Source: Flavobacterium sp. (lineage in GTDB: Bacteria; Bacteroidota; Bacteroidia; Flavobacteriales; Flavobacteriaceae). From it: a stretch of DNA of 51,467 bases. The translations under genes and the position numbers were made by a program. Positions 1 through 8,869 of the stretch are shown piece by piece. How positions within the stretch are numbered: the first letter of the stretch is position 1; each line of letters opens with the position of its first letter. Under the pieces are notes generated by a model, which worked only from the letters and a program-made list of their open reading frames with translations, had not been told where the DNA came from and did not search any database. The stretch lies in contig NZ_JASLCE010000086.1 of the NCBI RefSeq assembly GCF_030146175.1, forward strand, positions 1-51,467, read 5' to 3'.

Positions 1-592
1 TTTTGATGATCACATCCGTTTCGGAAATCATTACATATACAAATTTGAGTTTTCCGTCGAGTGCATGAAAAGCCGCTCTAGCGAAATCGGAAGCCGGTAC
101 GCCCGTATATTCCTTTACTTCCCCGTTTGCGTAATAGAGTATTTGTCTTCCTACGACATCCGGTTTACCTGTTTTTTTATCCGGGGCGACTTCGGCAAAA
201 ACCTCCTTACGCATTCCCGGATCGACAATTGTTCTCAGATGTAATTTTGTGAGTTGTACCAACTCTTCCGGAGTGGCGATTCTGTAGCTATATCCGTTTT
301 CTTTCGAAATCGAAAAGACAACAAAACGTCCCGGTTCCTGAGCAACGGTAATATCGAATTCGATATCGCTAATACGTCGGTTTATCGCAATATTGCGGTA
401 TTCGGAACTGTCTTTAAGTGCTTCGGGTATTGCATCCCTGTTTATTTTTCCGTCAACAAGGGTAAAGTAGGATTTACCGCTAGAACCGTTACCGGAATAT
501 GATGGAATATTATAAGTTGTGAATTCTACACCGGCGGGCAGCGTGTCTTTTATAAGCTCAAAAATTTCATTGAGTTCTTGTTGAAAATCCAT
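1..592 (-). CDS. hypothetical protein, C-terminus cut by window edge
   Basis: An open frame reads leftwards from an ATG at 592 and runs off the window without a stop; about 197 residues are visible. It starts MDFQQELNEIFELIKDTLP and has no signal peptide or membrane segment, so it is probably cytoplasmic. I do not recognise the family. It is the fourth consecutive minus-strand gene after the AAA+ ATPase (5287-6750), the large toxin-like protein and the 208-residue protein. A 332-base gap containing a terminator separates it from them, so it is probably a separate transcription unit. It could belong to the same island (immunity, adaptor or cargo), but that rests on position alone. Confidence 0.7.
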   Translation of the reverse strand, partial: MDFQQELNEIFELIKDTLPAGVEFTTYNIPSYSGNGSSGKSYFTLVDGKINRDAIPEALKDSSEYRNIAINRRISDIEFDITVAQEPGRFVVFSISKENGYSYRIATPEELVQLTKLHLRTIVDPGMRKEVFAEVAPDKKTGKPDVVGRQILYYANGEVKEYTGVPASDFARAAFHALDGKLKFVYVMISETDVIIK

Positions 593-924
593 ATTTAGGT
601 ATTTGGTTGACTGTAATTACTGTAAAATTGCTCCGGAATTATTCCATTACATTTTAAAGAGTTATTCCTTAAAGCTCATTTAGACTCTTTAATCATCGCT
701 TGCGGTTTGTAAGTATTTACCGCTATTTTGAATGTCATAAAAATACTCAAAGTTTTTAAATACAATCTATTTTGTATCTTAAAATTACAGCCGTAATATT
801 ATCATTTATGTACTTTCCTGTTTTAAACCTAACAAAAGTTATAAAAAAACAAAAACCACAACTTTTTGTGTTGTGGTTTTACAATTTATTACTGGTGTTC
901 AACTATAAACAATAGGTACAGGTA
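593..924. other. AT-rich intergenic region
   Basis: This 332-base gap between two minus-strand genes holds one clear terminator hairpin (852-880) near the right gene's stop. I see no convincing TAnnTTTG promoter for the left gene and no small open frame with a plausible start. Confidence 0.6.
852..880 (-). terminator. Rho-independent terminator after the 208-residue gene
   Basis: Perfect inverted repeat AAAACCACAAC / GTTGTGGTTTT with a 7-base loop. Read on the minus strand it is followed by a T-rich tract (complement of 842-851). It lies about 45 bases past the stop of the gene at 925-1551. Confidence 0.8.
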
Positions 925-1551
925 CTATTCCTGGTTTTCTCTTGGAATAGGATCGCCTGTTTTGGGATCGATGGTATACTTTTTATTAAAACTTTCAATT
1001 GTCTCCGGTTCACGCGTTATGGGATTATAACCATATTTTAAAATATAACCGGTAACGGTATCCGGTTCCCCCATATTTCCGAAAAAGCGTGGTGTTGGAT
1101 CCGCATTATAATTATCCCACCATTCCTTTTCTTTTCTTTTTTCCTCGTCTGACATTAAAGCTCTCTTTCGGGCTTTTTCTTCTTCATATATTTTTGCATT
1201 AAATAACGCCATCTGACCGATATGATCTTCGGATAACGAATCGTAAATCGCTCTTCTTACTTCTCCGTCTTTTTGATATATGCTAATTTTTTGTAATAAA
1301 TCATCGTCAAAAGTCTCGGGCAAATTACTAAAATCAACATACGGTAGTTCTGCGTTTCGCTCTTCTCTGTATTTTTGAGCTTCTTCAGACGCTTTATAAA
1401 TACTGTATTGTTGTTGCTGTAGTGGTGTAAGTACCGCAAATACTTCGTCAAAAATAGCATTGTTTAAATCCTCGATATTTAATAATAATCTTAAATTAAA
1501 CTCGGGCAATTCGTTTTTAAAACGTGTAAAATCGTCTATGGCAAAAATCAT
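925..1551 (-). CDS. hypothetical acidic protein next to toxin-like gene
   Basis: A 208-residue protein with no signal peptide or membrane segment, rich in Glu, Asp and Lys. The middle (about residues 100-145) is strongly charged and helical (EEEKARKRALMSDEEKRKEKE), suggesting a coiled coil. The C-terminal 70 residues contain two similar short Pro/Gly motifs, YNPITREPET and IDPKTGDPIP. I do not recognise the family. It starts 6 bases after the stop of the 1225-residue toxin-like gene and is surely co-transcribed with it; a terminator follows. That position fits a cognate immunity protein or chaperone/adaptor for the large protein. This is inferred from gene order only. Confidence 0.8.
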   Translation of the reverse strand: MIFAIDDFTRFKNELPEFNLRLLLNIEDLNNAIFDEVFAVLTPLQQQQYSIYKASEEAQKYREERNAELPYVDFSNLPETFDDDLLQKISIYQKDGEVRRAIYDSLSEDHIGQMALFNAKIYEEEKARKRALMSDEEKRKEKEWWDNYNADPTPRFFGNMGEPDTVTGYILKYGYNPITREPETIESFNKKYTIDPKTGDPIPRENQE

Positions 1552-1557
1552 ATTTCT

Positions 1558-4500
1558 TTATTTTAATGGTTTTACTAATTCTTTGTATCCGATCTCATAA
1601 TGTTTTACACCATTAACGGTCTTGGTATACTTGGGTTCCGTCATTTGACGAAAATACCCTTCGTTCATAAGTACTTCCTCCTGTATCATTGTAGATGGAG
1701 GATCAGCATTAAAGTGTCTTGTTTTTCCAAAATTCTTACCCCAATCGGACAAATCATCAATATAAACACCTTCTGCTGTTTCTATTTTTCTAATAATGGC
1801 TACTTTTTCTACTACTTCTGCTTTTCCTACTGTTTCTGCTGTTCCTGCTGTTTTTCCTTTTCCTGCATTTTTAGCAGAAAGTTGAATAAATCCTTCGGCC
1901 ACTTCTCTATCTAATGAACCGGATACCATCCCTGTAAAAGCAACTTCCGTCCCTTTTCCATTTTTTAATGTTGACTCAAAATACTCTAAGGTTTCCGTTC
2001 GTCCACTAAATACTATTTTCCCGTACATATTTCGCTCTTTAACTTTTCTCAGTTTGTCTAAGGCACTTTTTAAATCTTTATATACCGCACTGTTATATTC
2101 ACCCCACCAGGAAGGCATAAAACGAGCTGGCGTGTTTATAAATCCTCCATCAACTGTAAAAGCGTGAACCGAAGCCAGTTCAATATCGGTCGCATCACCG
2201 GTTGGCAATAATTTATTTTCGCGTTTTAATTTATCAATATCATCTAGCGAATTTATGATGTCGGGTGTATTTTTCCAAAATTTATGCCATCCATTATCTC
2301 CAAAGAAACTGTCGTAACTTTTTAGAGCTTCGGTAAAGGCTTTCGGATTATCTTTATAACCTTTTTTAAGGTTATCAAACTCCTCTTTCCCCATTTTATT
2401 GATCTCGGCACGAACTTTAGGATCTGCCGAATCTAAGGCCTTTTCAAAATTTAGTAATTCCGCTTCTGTAGGATATTTTTTGGTCGGAATGACTTCGATT
2501 TGTGGTTTGGAAGTAACCTTTTTATTTTTCGGTGTTTCCGTTTGGTTTATTTTCGTTTCCGTCGGTTTTGGTGCTTTTCCTCGTGGTAAATTTTCTGGAG
2601 TATCAATAAATTCAGCGTGTTGTTCCGGGTTGAATTTTTGTTTTGTTGTTACTGTTTTCTTTTTTTCAACCGGAAGCTGTTCTACTTCTGCTCCTTTTAA
2701 ATTTTTACTACTCAATACCAACAATCCCGTAGTTAAGGTTAATTGCGCTACGATCTTAACCGTAGCATCAATTTTTTCGGCAGTTGTTAGTTGATCATTA
2801 GCATTGATCGCTTTTATGCTTTCCAGACCGTCGACTGTAATCATAATACCCGCCGTACCGTTTAAGGCAAAGTCGGTTATAACAATATAACGCAATCCCG
2901 TTGCTGAGATTTTAACAATTGGCAGTCCTTTATAAACAACTCGGGACATGGCACCACCTATCGCCAAAAAGCTTGAAGCAATCATGATGGTATCTAGGGC
3001 TAAGGTTTCGGATGTAAGGGTTCCTTTTTCCATTTTATCCACAATACTAGCCGCTCCGGAAGTAGCTCCTGTTGCTCCGGAAGCCACAAACAAGAACGGT
3101 GCAATTGGTGCTGCCGGGGTAAACGAAGCTACTATTCCGGCTACAGCCAATCCTAACGACGCCCAACCGGCTCCCGAAGAAACGGTTTCCCAGAACGAAG
3201 CGCCATTTGTCGTGAAGTTTCCTTTTAAAGTAGGATAGCCAAAATCATTTGCCGGGATTTCATAAGCCAGCATACCATCCGGATAGGTATTTTTGCTATC
3301 AAAACTTTCAAATAGTTCTTTTATATTTTTTCCTTCGTATGTACGCTTATGTTCTGCTCCCGGCGTAAGGTCGGATAAAACATAATTCCCCGGATTGTTT
3401 TTGCTTTTTCCTAAAAACAAATTAAGTGTTATCGTTTTAGTGGTTTTGGTTTCTATAGCGATCGCATTTACTTCTACTGCTGTTCCCGGTTTAATTGTAT
3501 TATAACTGGTATCAATATCCGCTTTATATTTTTGAAATTTCTGAAGTGCTTCATAATCCTCACTTGGTAACACCACTTGTCGGAAGGACGCATAGCGCTC
3601 GGTTGGTTTGTTGTCTTTGTCTAACTCGATACAATGAATCACAAAAATACCGGACATCGTTCCTAAAAACGTGGCCGCGGATTGTGACGAATTCATGTTC
3701 CAGCCATCTTTACCGTAGTATTCTCCTCTTTGATAACCACGTACGACAGCATTCTTACCATAATTGGATCCTAACAATGCACTGGCATCACTAGACATTT
3801 CTTTTGGAGTTGTAATTTCTGCAAACCAAAAATAATGGTTGTCTTTGGTGTTAATTTTTCCTTGTAAAGAATAATATAATTGCGGAGCATAGCTTCCAAT
3901 TTCACTTACTACTCTTTCCGGATTTTTGGTATTGTTTACCAATTTTATATAAAAATTTGGATCGGTTTTCTGGTCATTATCGGCACTTTTCGATAAATTC
4001 TGCTCTACAAAGGCTACTTGTTGTCTGAAGTCATTATAATTTTGCGTTTCATTTGACGACAACTCCTCTGTAGCCGCATCGGCAAGGGTTTTAACCTGAT
4101 GCGTTGTGGTATAGGCGCTGAATGCTTTTTTCTCCGTATCTTCAATAATAAACATAAACGTATAGACTCCCGGATCGTAGGCACCTATCGAAAAGCTATT
4201 AATAACCCTTCCATCTTGATAAGCACTATTGGCGGCACGAAAATAGGGCGTCGCAAAAAGATCGTAAACCCTATTATTTTTTTGAACCAGTACTTTGCGG
4301 ACTACTCGTGGCAATACGAGTTTTTCATCCAACGAGCGAAATGATCCCGTTGGGTAATCGAAGACACAATCAAACTCAATTTTTGAGCCTTCAATGGTAT
4401 ATTTTGTTTTCGATTTAATCCATGGGTGCAAAGCATTAACAATAACCGGAGCTAAATCAATTGTCTTAAGTTCCAGATCAGCCATTTCGGTTGTAGTCGT

Positions 4501-5235
4501 ACTTTCCGATTGTTGTTGCTCCTGCGGTTGTTCGGTCTGCGGTTCTTCATAATCGGCATACAATAGATTTATCGCTTTATAGAGATCTCTGTCACCTAGT
4601 TCGTCATATAATTCTTTTACTAATCCTTTTTTTCTTTTGGAACTATATTCTTTATCATAATAGGCAATAAGTCGTATTCGATCATCTGATGAAAGTTTTT
4701 CTAAAGCACTAAAAATTTTGTCTTCATCGGTACCCCAAAGAAGATAAAACGTTCTATGGGTAAATCCTTCATATAACATTTGTGCCCGTTCCGGAATCGT
4801 AAGACCGCCATCTTCACCTTCCTGAAGGGCATTCAGTGCCTGATCCATTTTGAATAAAGTGATCATATCAAAAACGCCATTAGGCGTAATTCGTTGACTT
4901 ATCTGAAAAGCGATTAGCGCATTTTGTGTATTTTGAGAAAAAGAGACTTGTTTTTCGGATATACTGTAACCCAATAAGTGTAATGCTTTGTTCACTTCCA
5001 AAACGGCATATCCGCTTTCAGAAAATTCCAGAGTGGAAATGCCTTTTTCAATTTTACTAAATGCCTGGTTTTTAAACCCGTCGTAGGTTAGTTTGGTAAC
5101 TTCATTTTCTTTTAGTCGTATCGCGGCATCCTGATCCGTGATTTTCACTTTTGTTTTGTTGCCCGCTTGTGAATATGTGCTTGATTGCTCCTCATCTTTT
5201 TTTGTCCTGGGCGCAAATGTTTTTTTTCTGGTCAT
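1558..5235 (-). CDS. multidomain eCIS-type toxin/effector candidate with C-terminal ADP-ribosyltransferase-like domain
   Basis: A 1225-residue protein without a signal peptide. Residues about 76-132 resemble a peptidoglycan-binding (PGBD) three-helix domain (VNKALHLLGY, ALIAFQ, GVFDMITL). Residues about 166-227 look like one annexin-type helical repeat (WGTDEDKIFSALEKLS, then LYDELGDRDLYKAINLL), a module I recall from large bacterial eCIS-associated proteins. A Gln-rich linker and a beta-rich central part follow. Next comes a hydrophobic Gly/Ala-rich stretch of about 130 residues that could insert into a membrane. The last 180 residues resemble an ADP-ribosyltransferase: VFSGR (about 1075-1079), VSGSLDREVAEGF (Ser-x-Ser at about 1105-1107) and a QEEVL motif (Gln1185, Glu1187). 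It lies 51 bases after the AAA+ ATPase gene. The likely role is an injected or surface toxin. The domain calls come from motif reading, and the ADP-ribosyltransferase call is the one to test. Confidence 0.65.
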   Translation of the reverse strand: MTRKKTFAPRTKKDEEQSSTYSQAGNKTKVKITDQDAAIRLKENEVTKLTYDGFKNQAFSKIEKGISTLEFSESGYAVLEVNKALHLLGYSISEKQVSFSQNTQNALIAFQISQRITPNGVFDMITLFKMDQALNALQEGEDGGLTIPERAQMLYEGFTHRTFYLLWGTDEDKIFSALEKLSSDDRIRLIAYYDKEYSSKRKKGLVKELYDELGDRDLYKAINLLYADYEEPQTEQPQEQQQSESTTTTEMADLELKTIDLAPVIVNALHPWIKSKTKYTIEGSKIEFDCVFDYPTGSFRSLDEKLVLPRVVRKVLVQKNNRVYDLFATPYFRAANSAYQDGRVINSFSIGAYDPGVYTFMFIIEDTEKKAFSAYTTTHQVKTLADAATEELSSNETQNYNDFRQQVAFVEQNLSKSADNDQKTDPNFYIKLVNNTKNPERVVSEIGSYAPQLYYSLQGKINTKDNHYFWFAEITTPKEMSSDASALLGSNYGKNAVVRGYQRGEYYGKDGWNMNSSQSAATFLGTMSGIFVIHCIELDKDNKPTERYASFRQVVLPSEDYEALQKFQKYKADIDTSYNTIKPGTAVEVNAIAIETKTTKTITLNLFLGKSKNNPGNYVLSDLTPGAEHKRTYEGKNIKELFESFDSKNTYPDGMLAYEIPANDFGYPTLKGNFTTNGASFWETVSSGAGWASLGLAVAGIVASFTPAAPIAPFLFVASGATGATSGAASIVDKMEKGTLTSETLALDTIMIASSFLAIGGAMSRVVYKGLPIVKISATGLRYIVITDFALNGTAGIMITVDGLESIKAINANDQLTTAEKIDATVKIVAQLTLTTGLLVLSSKNLKGAEVEQLPVEKKKTVTTKQKFNPEQHAEFIDTPENLPRGKAPKPTETKINQTETPKNKKVTSKPQIEVIPTKKYPTEAELLNFEKALDSADPKVRAEINKMGKEEFDNLKKGYKDNPKAFTEALKSYDSFFGDNGWHKFWKNTPDIINSLDDIDKLKRENKLLPTGDATDIELASVHAFTVDGGFINTPARFMPSWWGEYNSAVYKDLKSALDKLRKVKERNMYGKIVFSGRTETLEYFESTLKNGKGTEVAFTGMVSGSLDREVAEGFIQLSAKNAGKGKTAGTAETVGKAEVVEKVAIIRKIETAEGVYIDDLSDWGKNFGKTRHFNADPPSTMIQEEVLMNEGYFRQMTEPKYTKTVNGVKHYEIGYKELVKPLK

Positions 5236-5286
5236 AAGTTGCTAATTGGTGTATAACTGTATCGTTACAAAAGATTTTGGTAGGTT

Positions 5287-6750
5287 CTATTCTGTTTTCC
5301 GTATAAATGGGTGTACCCGGGCTTGATTTTTCCCGAAAGATTTTTCGCTTTCGATGGCCAAAAACGGGCTTATCAATTCATGCGTAATAATTGTATCTCC
5401 CATACTATGTAATGCTATGGCAACATTTTTCATGATGTTCTTAATATTGGAACCGGTATAGGAATATTCTTTAGACAGGTGTTTTAAAAGCAGTTCGCTT
5501 TCGAACATGACATTTTTAGGCAGGTATTGTTTCCAAAGTGCTTCACGGGTTGCTTCTGTTGGTCGTATTACATTTATAGATAAATCGATACGTCGTTTAA
5601 AAGCATCATCCATATTGTTTTCAAAATTGGATGCCAAAATCGTAAGCCCGTCAAATTTTTCGATACGTTGCAGCAAATACGATACTTCCTGATTCGCATA
5701 CCGATCGTGGGCATCGTTTACATCGGAACGCTTTCCGAATAAAGAATCTGCCTCATCAAAGAAAAGCATACAGTTTTTACCCTGTAACCGATTAAAAAGT
5801 ACCTCCAGATTTTTTTCCGTTTCTCCAATGTATTTACTCACCACCTGAGAAAGGTCAACATGGTACATATCAATACCATATGTATTCGCAAGTATTCCGG
5901 CCAACATTGTTTTTCCGGTTCCCGGCGGACCATAAAACAAGGCCATAAATCCGGATTTAAAACGGTGGTTTCCGTTTTTAAAAAAACCACTTTCCAAAGC
6001 TTTAATATATTGTCCGATGGGTTTTATTTGTTCCCGTACCATCGGTTCTAAAACAATATCGTCTAAGGTAAGATCCGACTCATATAAACTTCCCGGGAAA
6101 TAACTACCATGATCCAGTCGTGGTTTTTTGCCCGATAAAAAATAACCGGAATACGCAATGTCCAATTCAATCTGTCCGTGAATAAAATCGGTTGTCGTAC
6201 GATTGTAAATAATATCATTTTGTACGACCACACTTCCTTCGATCAGTTGTGCATTATAATAGGACCATAATGATAAATCAGTACCAGCGAGTAAAAAAAG
6301 AGCCGTTTGGAAGGTCGGTTTAAAAGTCCGACTACCACGGTTATATTCGCCTCCAACCTCTATCGCCATTGCACTATTCGTTTCTTCTATTTGTATAAAC
6401 GACTTAAATAGCGATGGATAATGTGCCGAAGCAACGCCTAAAACCAATAAAACCCGGTCCATCTCCTGAAGCTTATATGTATTAATTGTGCTGCCATAGG
6501 GGGAATCATTGTCTACTACCGGCAACTCCGGAATTTTTTCAAAGTCTTCCGATGTTGCTTTCCCTTTTAAAAACAGCTCCTTACAGCGTATTGCAATTAA
6601 CGTTTCCAGCCATTCCATTTCTTTATTCAGAGAATCATGACTTACAAGTTTAGCTTTTGTCGTAGTACACTCACTTTTTTTAATCGTGATTACCTCTTTT
6701 TCTACATACTTTTTTTGAATACTTTCGGTTGGAAGGATCGAATGGCTCAT
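5287..6750 (-). CDS. AAA+ ATPase of the eCIS-associated (Afp15-like) type
   Basis: A 487-residue cytoplasmic ATPase. The N-terminal half (about 40-130: EMEWLETLIAIRCKELFL, then DRVLLVLGVA) has the helical layout of the pre-AAA domain in contractile-injection-system ATPases. The AAA+ core starts near residue 260 with Walker A GPPGTGKT, Walker B MLFFDEAD followed by SLFGKRSD, sensor 1 ILASNF and an arginine finger in FKRRID. In eCIS this ATPase sits late in the operon, just before cargo and toxin genes, and is needed for assembly or cargo handling. Here it is the first gene of a short minus-strand unit with the large toxin-like gene next. No sheath, tube, spike or baseplate genes occur in the window. 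A general Vps4/SpoVK-like ATPase is the alternative. Confidence 0.8.
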   Translation of the reverse strand: MSHSILPTESIQKKYVEKEVITIKKSECTTTKAKLVSHDSLNKEMEWLETLIAIRCKELFLKGKATSEDFEKIPELPVVDNDSPYGSTINTYKLQEMDRVLLVLGVASAHYPSLFKSFIQIEETNSAMAIEVGGEYNRGSRTFKPTFQTALFLLAGTDLSLWSYYNAQLIEGSVVVQNDIIYNRTTTDFIHGQIELDIAYSGYFLSGKKPRLDHGSYFPGSLYESDLTLDDIVLEPMVREQIKPIGQYIKALESGFFKNGNHRFKSGFMALFYGPPGTGKTMLAGILANTYGIDMYHVDLSQVVSKYIGETEKNLEVLFNRLQGKNCMLFFDEADSLFGKRSDVNDAHDRYANQEVSYLLQRIEKFDGLTILASNFENNMDDAFKRRIDLSINVIRPTEATREALWKQYLPKNVMFESELLLKHLSKEYSYTGSNIKNIMKNVAIALHSMGDTIITHELISPFLAIESEKSFGKNQARVHPFIRKTE

Positions 6751-7271
6751 AATTTTTTTTGATTGTACTCTTTAAAGAAATGTGTCATCGTATAGCATTC
6801 AACACCTATAACAGGACATTGATACAACCTCCGACGTACATTATTGAAAAAGAAAACACCCCTTTGGAACGGTCTTTTTCAACTTGGTTTTATTTCTCTA
6901 AAACGGGTTTTAAAATTTATACTTTCAAGGCTCAAAATTATCAGAAGTAAGGTTATCTGACTATTTATAAGGCTATTGGATTCTGTCTTTGCAGTAGAAA
7001 GGAATTAGGTACAGCCGTTGAAAAAAGGCAGAAATGAGTACTGAGCACTTTATGGAAGTTGTATTGCCATTTATGACAGGTTTTTACAGATATATTAACC
7101 GATCTGTATAAAATAAAAAATGCTTTCCTCTACAATCGGAAAGCAAATGGGAAGAAATTATGATCAAAAAGAGCAATTAATACCAGTATCATCTTACAAA
7201 TAAATGAAACCGGAGCGGATGAGAGTATCCGAAAAATTTTAAAACATTAGAAATCTAGATTCCCAACGCTA
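6751..7271. other. intergenic region upstream of AAA+ ATPase
   Basis: A 521-base gap between two minus-strand genes. It holds the terminator of the right gene (7111-7145) and, at 6933-6940, a CAAAATTA whose complement TAATTTTG fits the Bacteroidota -7 element, though without a TTG at the right distance. I see no small gene with good leader or family features. The gap shows that the ATPase gene begins its own transcription unit, so no eCIS structural gene directly precedes it. Confidence 0.5.
7111..7145 (-). terminator. terminator after DUF2268-like lipoprotein gene
   Basis: Stem TGCTTTCC / GGAAAGCA with a 9-base loop. On the minus strand it is followed by a T-run (complement of aaataaaaaa at 7111-7120). 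It lies about 127 bases past the stop at 7272. Confidence 0.65.
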
Positions 7272-8294
7272 TTATAACTTTTGAATGTAATTTTCGTATC
7301 CGCTTTTTTCGAGTACTTCTGTAGCTTTTAAAGTATAAATATCGCGCCAGGAATTTTTACCATGCTTTTCCACGTATTTTGAAATGATTCGAAAGCCTAA
7401 CCAATAATTTAGCGTTTTGGGTGCCTCCGGAAACAATTTTAGTTTGTCGTTTCGCAATAACGGATTGTCTCCCGATTTGTCGGAAAAATAAGGTTTTACT
7501 TTTGTAAAGATTTCTTTTTCGTGTTTTAAAAACCAATCCCAATCGGCTTTTGACATATTTTCGACAGCCTCGTGTTCGGTAATTTTTTTGTTGAAAAAAA
7601 CATAGGTAAAATAGCACGCAAAACCTTCATCTATTGTCTGACTTAAAGCCGAATTACTATCGACATCATCCCCTCTGAATTTTTCATAAACCAAATGATT
7701 CAATTCGTGAGGCAAACCCTTTTCTAAAGAATACTGTACATCGAGCGTATTATTATTTAATTCAAAGGCGAATTGCTCCGCATTACAGCCTCCGAAACCA
7801 ATTCCTGTAATGGGTGTAAAAAGAATGCTGATCCGTGCTTTTGGCACATACGGAACCATTTGTTCAAATTTTAGTAAACGCTCTTTGAACACCTGTTCCA
7901 TATCTATTTGTAGCATTTCCAAAACACGTTGATCAATAAAGATTTTATTTTCTTTATAAAAGGTTTTATTCCATTTGATCATTCCTTCGGGCGTGTTAAA
8001 TTTTGATGCATTTTCTTCGCCAAATATTGCTCCATAGCAATCATCCCATAAACCTTTATGTGGTTTATACACGTTTTCAACAATTCTCAAACTGTCGTAT
8101 ATTACTGCTTTATGTGCTAAAATCTGATTTTTAAAAAGATTCAGAATTGTTATTTCCCCTACTCTAACGCTATCCGGAATTTTTTCCAATCTTCTATAGA
8201 CTTCGGCTTCTTTATTCATAGAAACAGAATCCTTTTTTGGCAGACACGATGTTAGTGCCAAAGCCATCAGTACGGAAACAATAATTTTTTTCAT
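7272..8294 (-). CDS. DUF2268-like putative zinc-dependent protease, lipoprotein
   Basis: A 340-residue protein with a lipoprotein signal (MKKIIVSVLMALALTSC, lipobox LTSC), so it should be anchored in an envelope membrane. Mid-protein GLPHELNHLVYEKF contains HELNH, the HExxH zinc-protease motif, followed by DEGFACYF, which fits a third ligand or active-site region of gluzincin-like DUF2268 proteins. Substrate is unknown. It is the last of four minus-strand genes (10967 to 7272) that all look envelope-related or unknown; a terminator follows. The family call is from motif and layout. Confidence 0.75.
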   Translation of the reverse strand: MKKIIVSVLMALALTSCLPKKDSVSMNKEAEVYRRLEKIPDSVRVGEITILNLFKNQILAHKAVIYDSLRIVENVYKPHKGLWDDCYGAIFGEENASKFNTPEGMIKWNKTFYKENKIFIDQRVLEMLQIDMEQVFKERLLKFEQMVPYVPKARISILFTPITGIGFGGCNAEQFAFELNNNTLDVQYSLEKGLPHELNHLVYEKFRGDDVDSNSALSQTIDEGFACYFTYVFFNKKITEHEAVENMSKADWDWFLKHEKEIFTKVKPYFSDKSGDNPLLRNDKLKLFPEAPKTLNYWLGFRIISKYVEKHGKNSWRDIYTLKATEVLEKSGYENYIQKL

Positions 8295-8395
8295 AGTATT
8301 AAATAGGTTTCAAAAATCAACACAAGAGCCGTACGGGGCAAAATCGTACTGCAATTCTTATTTTTTGTTTTTTTTCAGGGAAACAAATGTCTTGC

Positions 8396-8833
8396 TTATG
8401 ATTTATTTCTTTTATAAACCCTTATCTTTTCATGATCAAATCCAATGATATCGGCAATCGCCATAAAAGTAGCGATTTCAAAAGTCTTGGTGCTCGAATC
8501 GGTTGGACTCCAGGAACCGTCAATAATCTGATAACTAAAATTATAACTACTAAACGGTGCCATTCCCATTGGGATATTTATAATATTTTTTATCGTCGAT
8601 AAAATGGCATCCATATATTCAATCGGAATTTTGCTTTCCGGAACATCCCAGACAAAAGTACCGGACTCTTTTAGCATCCGGATATGCACTACCGCATATT
8701 TCTCAACTGTCTGTCGCAGACAATTCCCAATACCGATGTATTCATCTTGCGTAAAAAGAAAGGCTTTAAATGCCTCCCTGATTTCTTCATAGGGAAGATG
8801 TTCGGATTTTTTGTTGTGGATATAGAGTTTCAT
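8396..8833 (-). CDS. hypothetical protein
   Basis: A 145-residue soluble protein beginning MKLYIHNKKSEHLPYEE, with no signal peptide or membrane segment. I do not recognise the family. It lies 36 bases downstream of the 510-residue secreted protein gene and about 100 bases before the DUF2268-like lipoprotein, all on the minus strand, which suggests one operon. Its size and mixed alpha/beta look are compatible with an immunity-type or regulatory protein, but nothing visible decides this. Confidence 0.7.
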   Translation of the reverse strand: MKLYIHNKKSEHLPYEEIREAFKAFLFTQDEYIGIGNCLRQTVEKYAVVHIRMLKESGTFVWDVPESKIPIEYMDAILSTIKNIINIPMGMAPFSSYNFSYQIIDGSWSPTDSSTKTFEIATFMAIADIIGFDHEKIRVYKRNKS

Positions 8834-8869
8834 CTCGTTACTTTTATAGTGTTATCTATTTGCTCGCTT

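Noticed and set aside
1600..4344. Several plus-strand open frames of 80-130 codons opposite the large toxin-like gene
   Set aside because: They are antisense shadows: no leader or family features and biased composition, while the minus-strand frame has clear domains.
7216..7231. Small hairpin CGGA...TCCG as a terminator
   Set aside because: The stem is only four pairs and there is no T-run in the right direction.
6751..7271. A hidden eCIS structural gene or peptide gene in the gap before the ATPase
   Set aside because: The only ATG-initiated plus frame (6759-6950) has no leader, domain or sensible composition, and the minus strand is closed.
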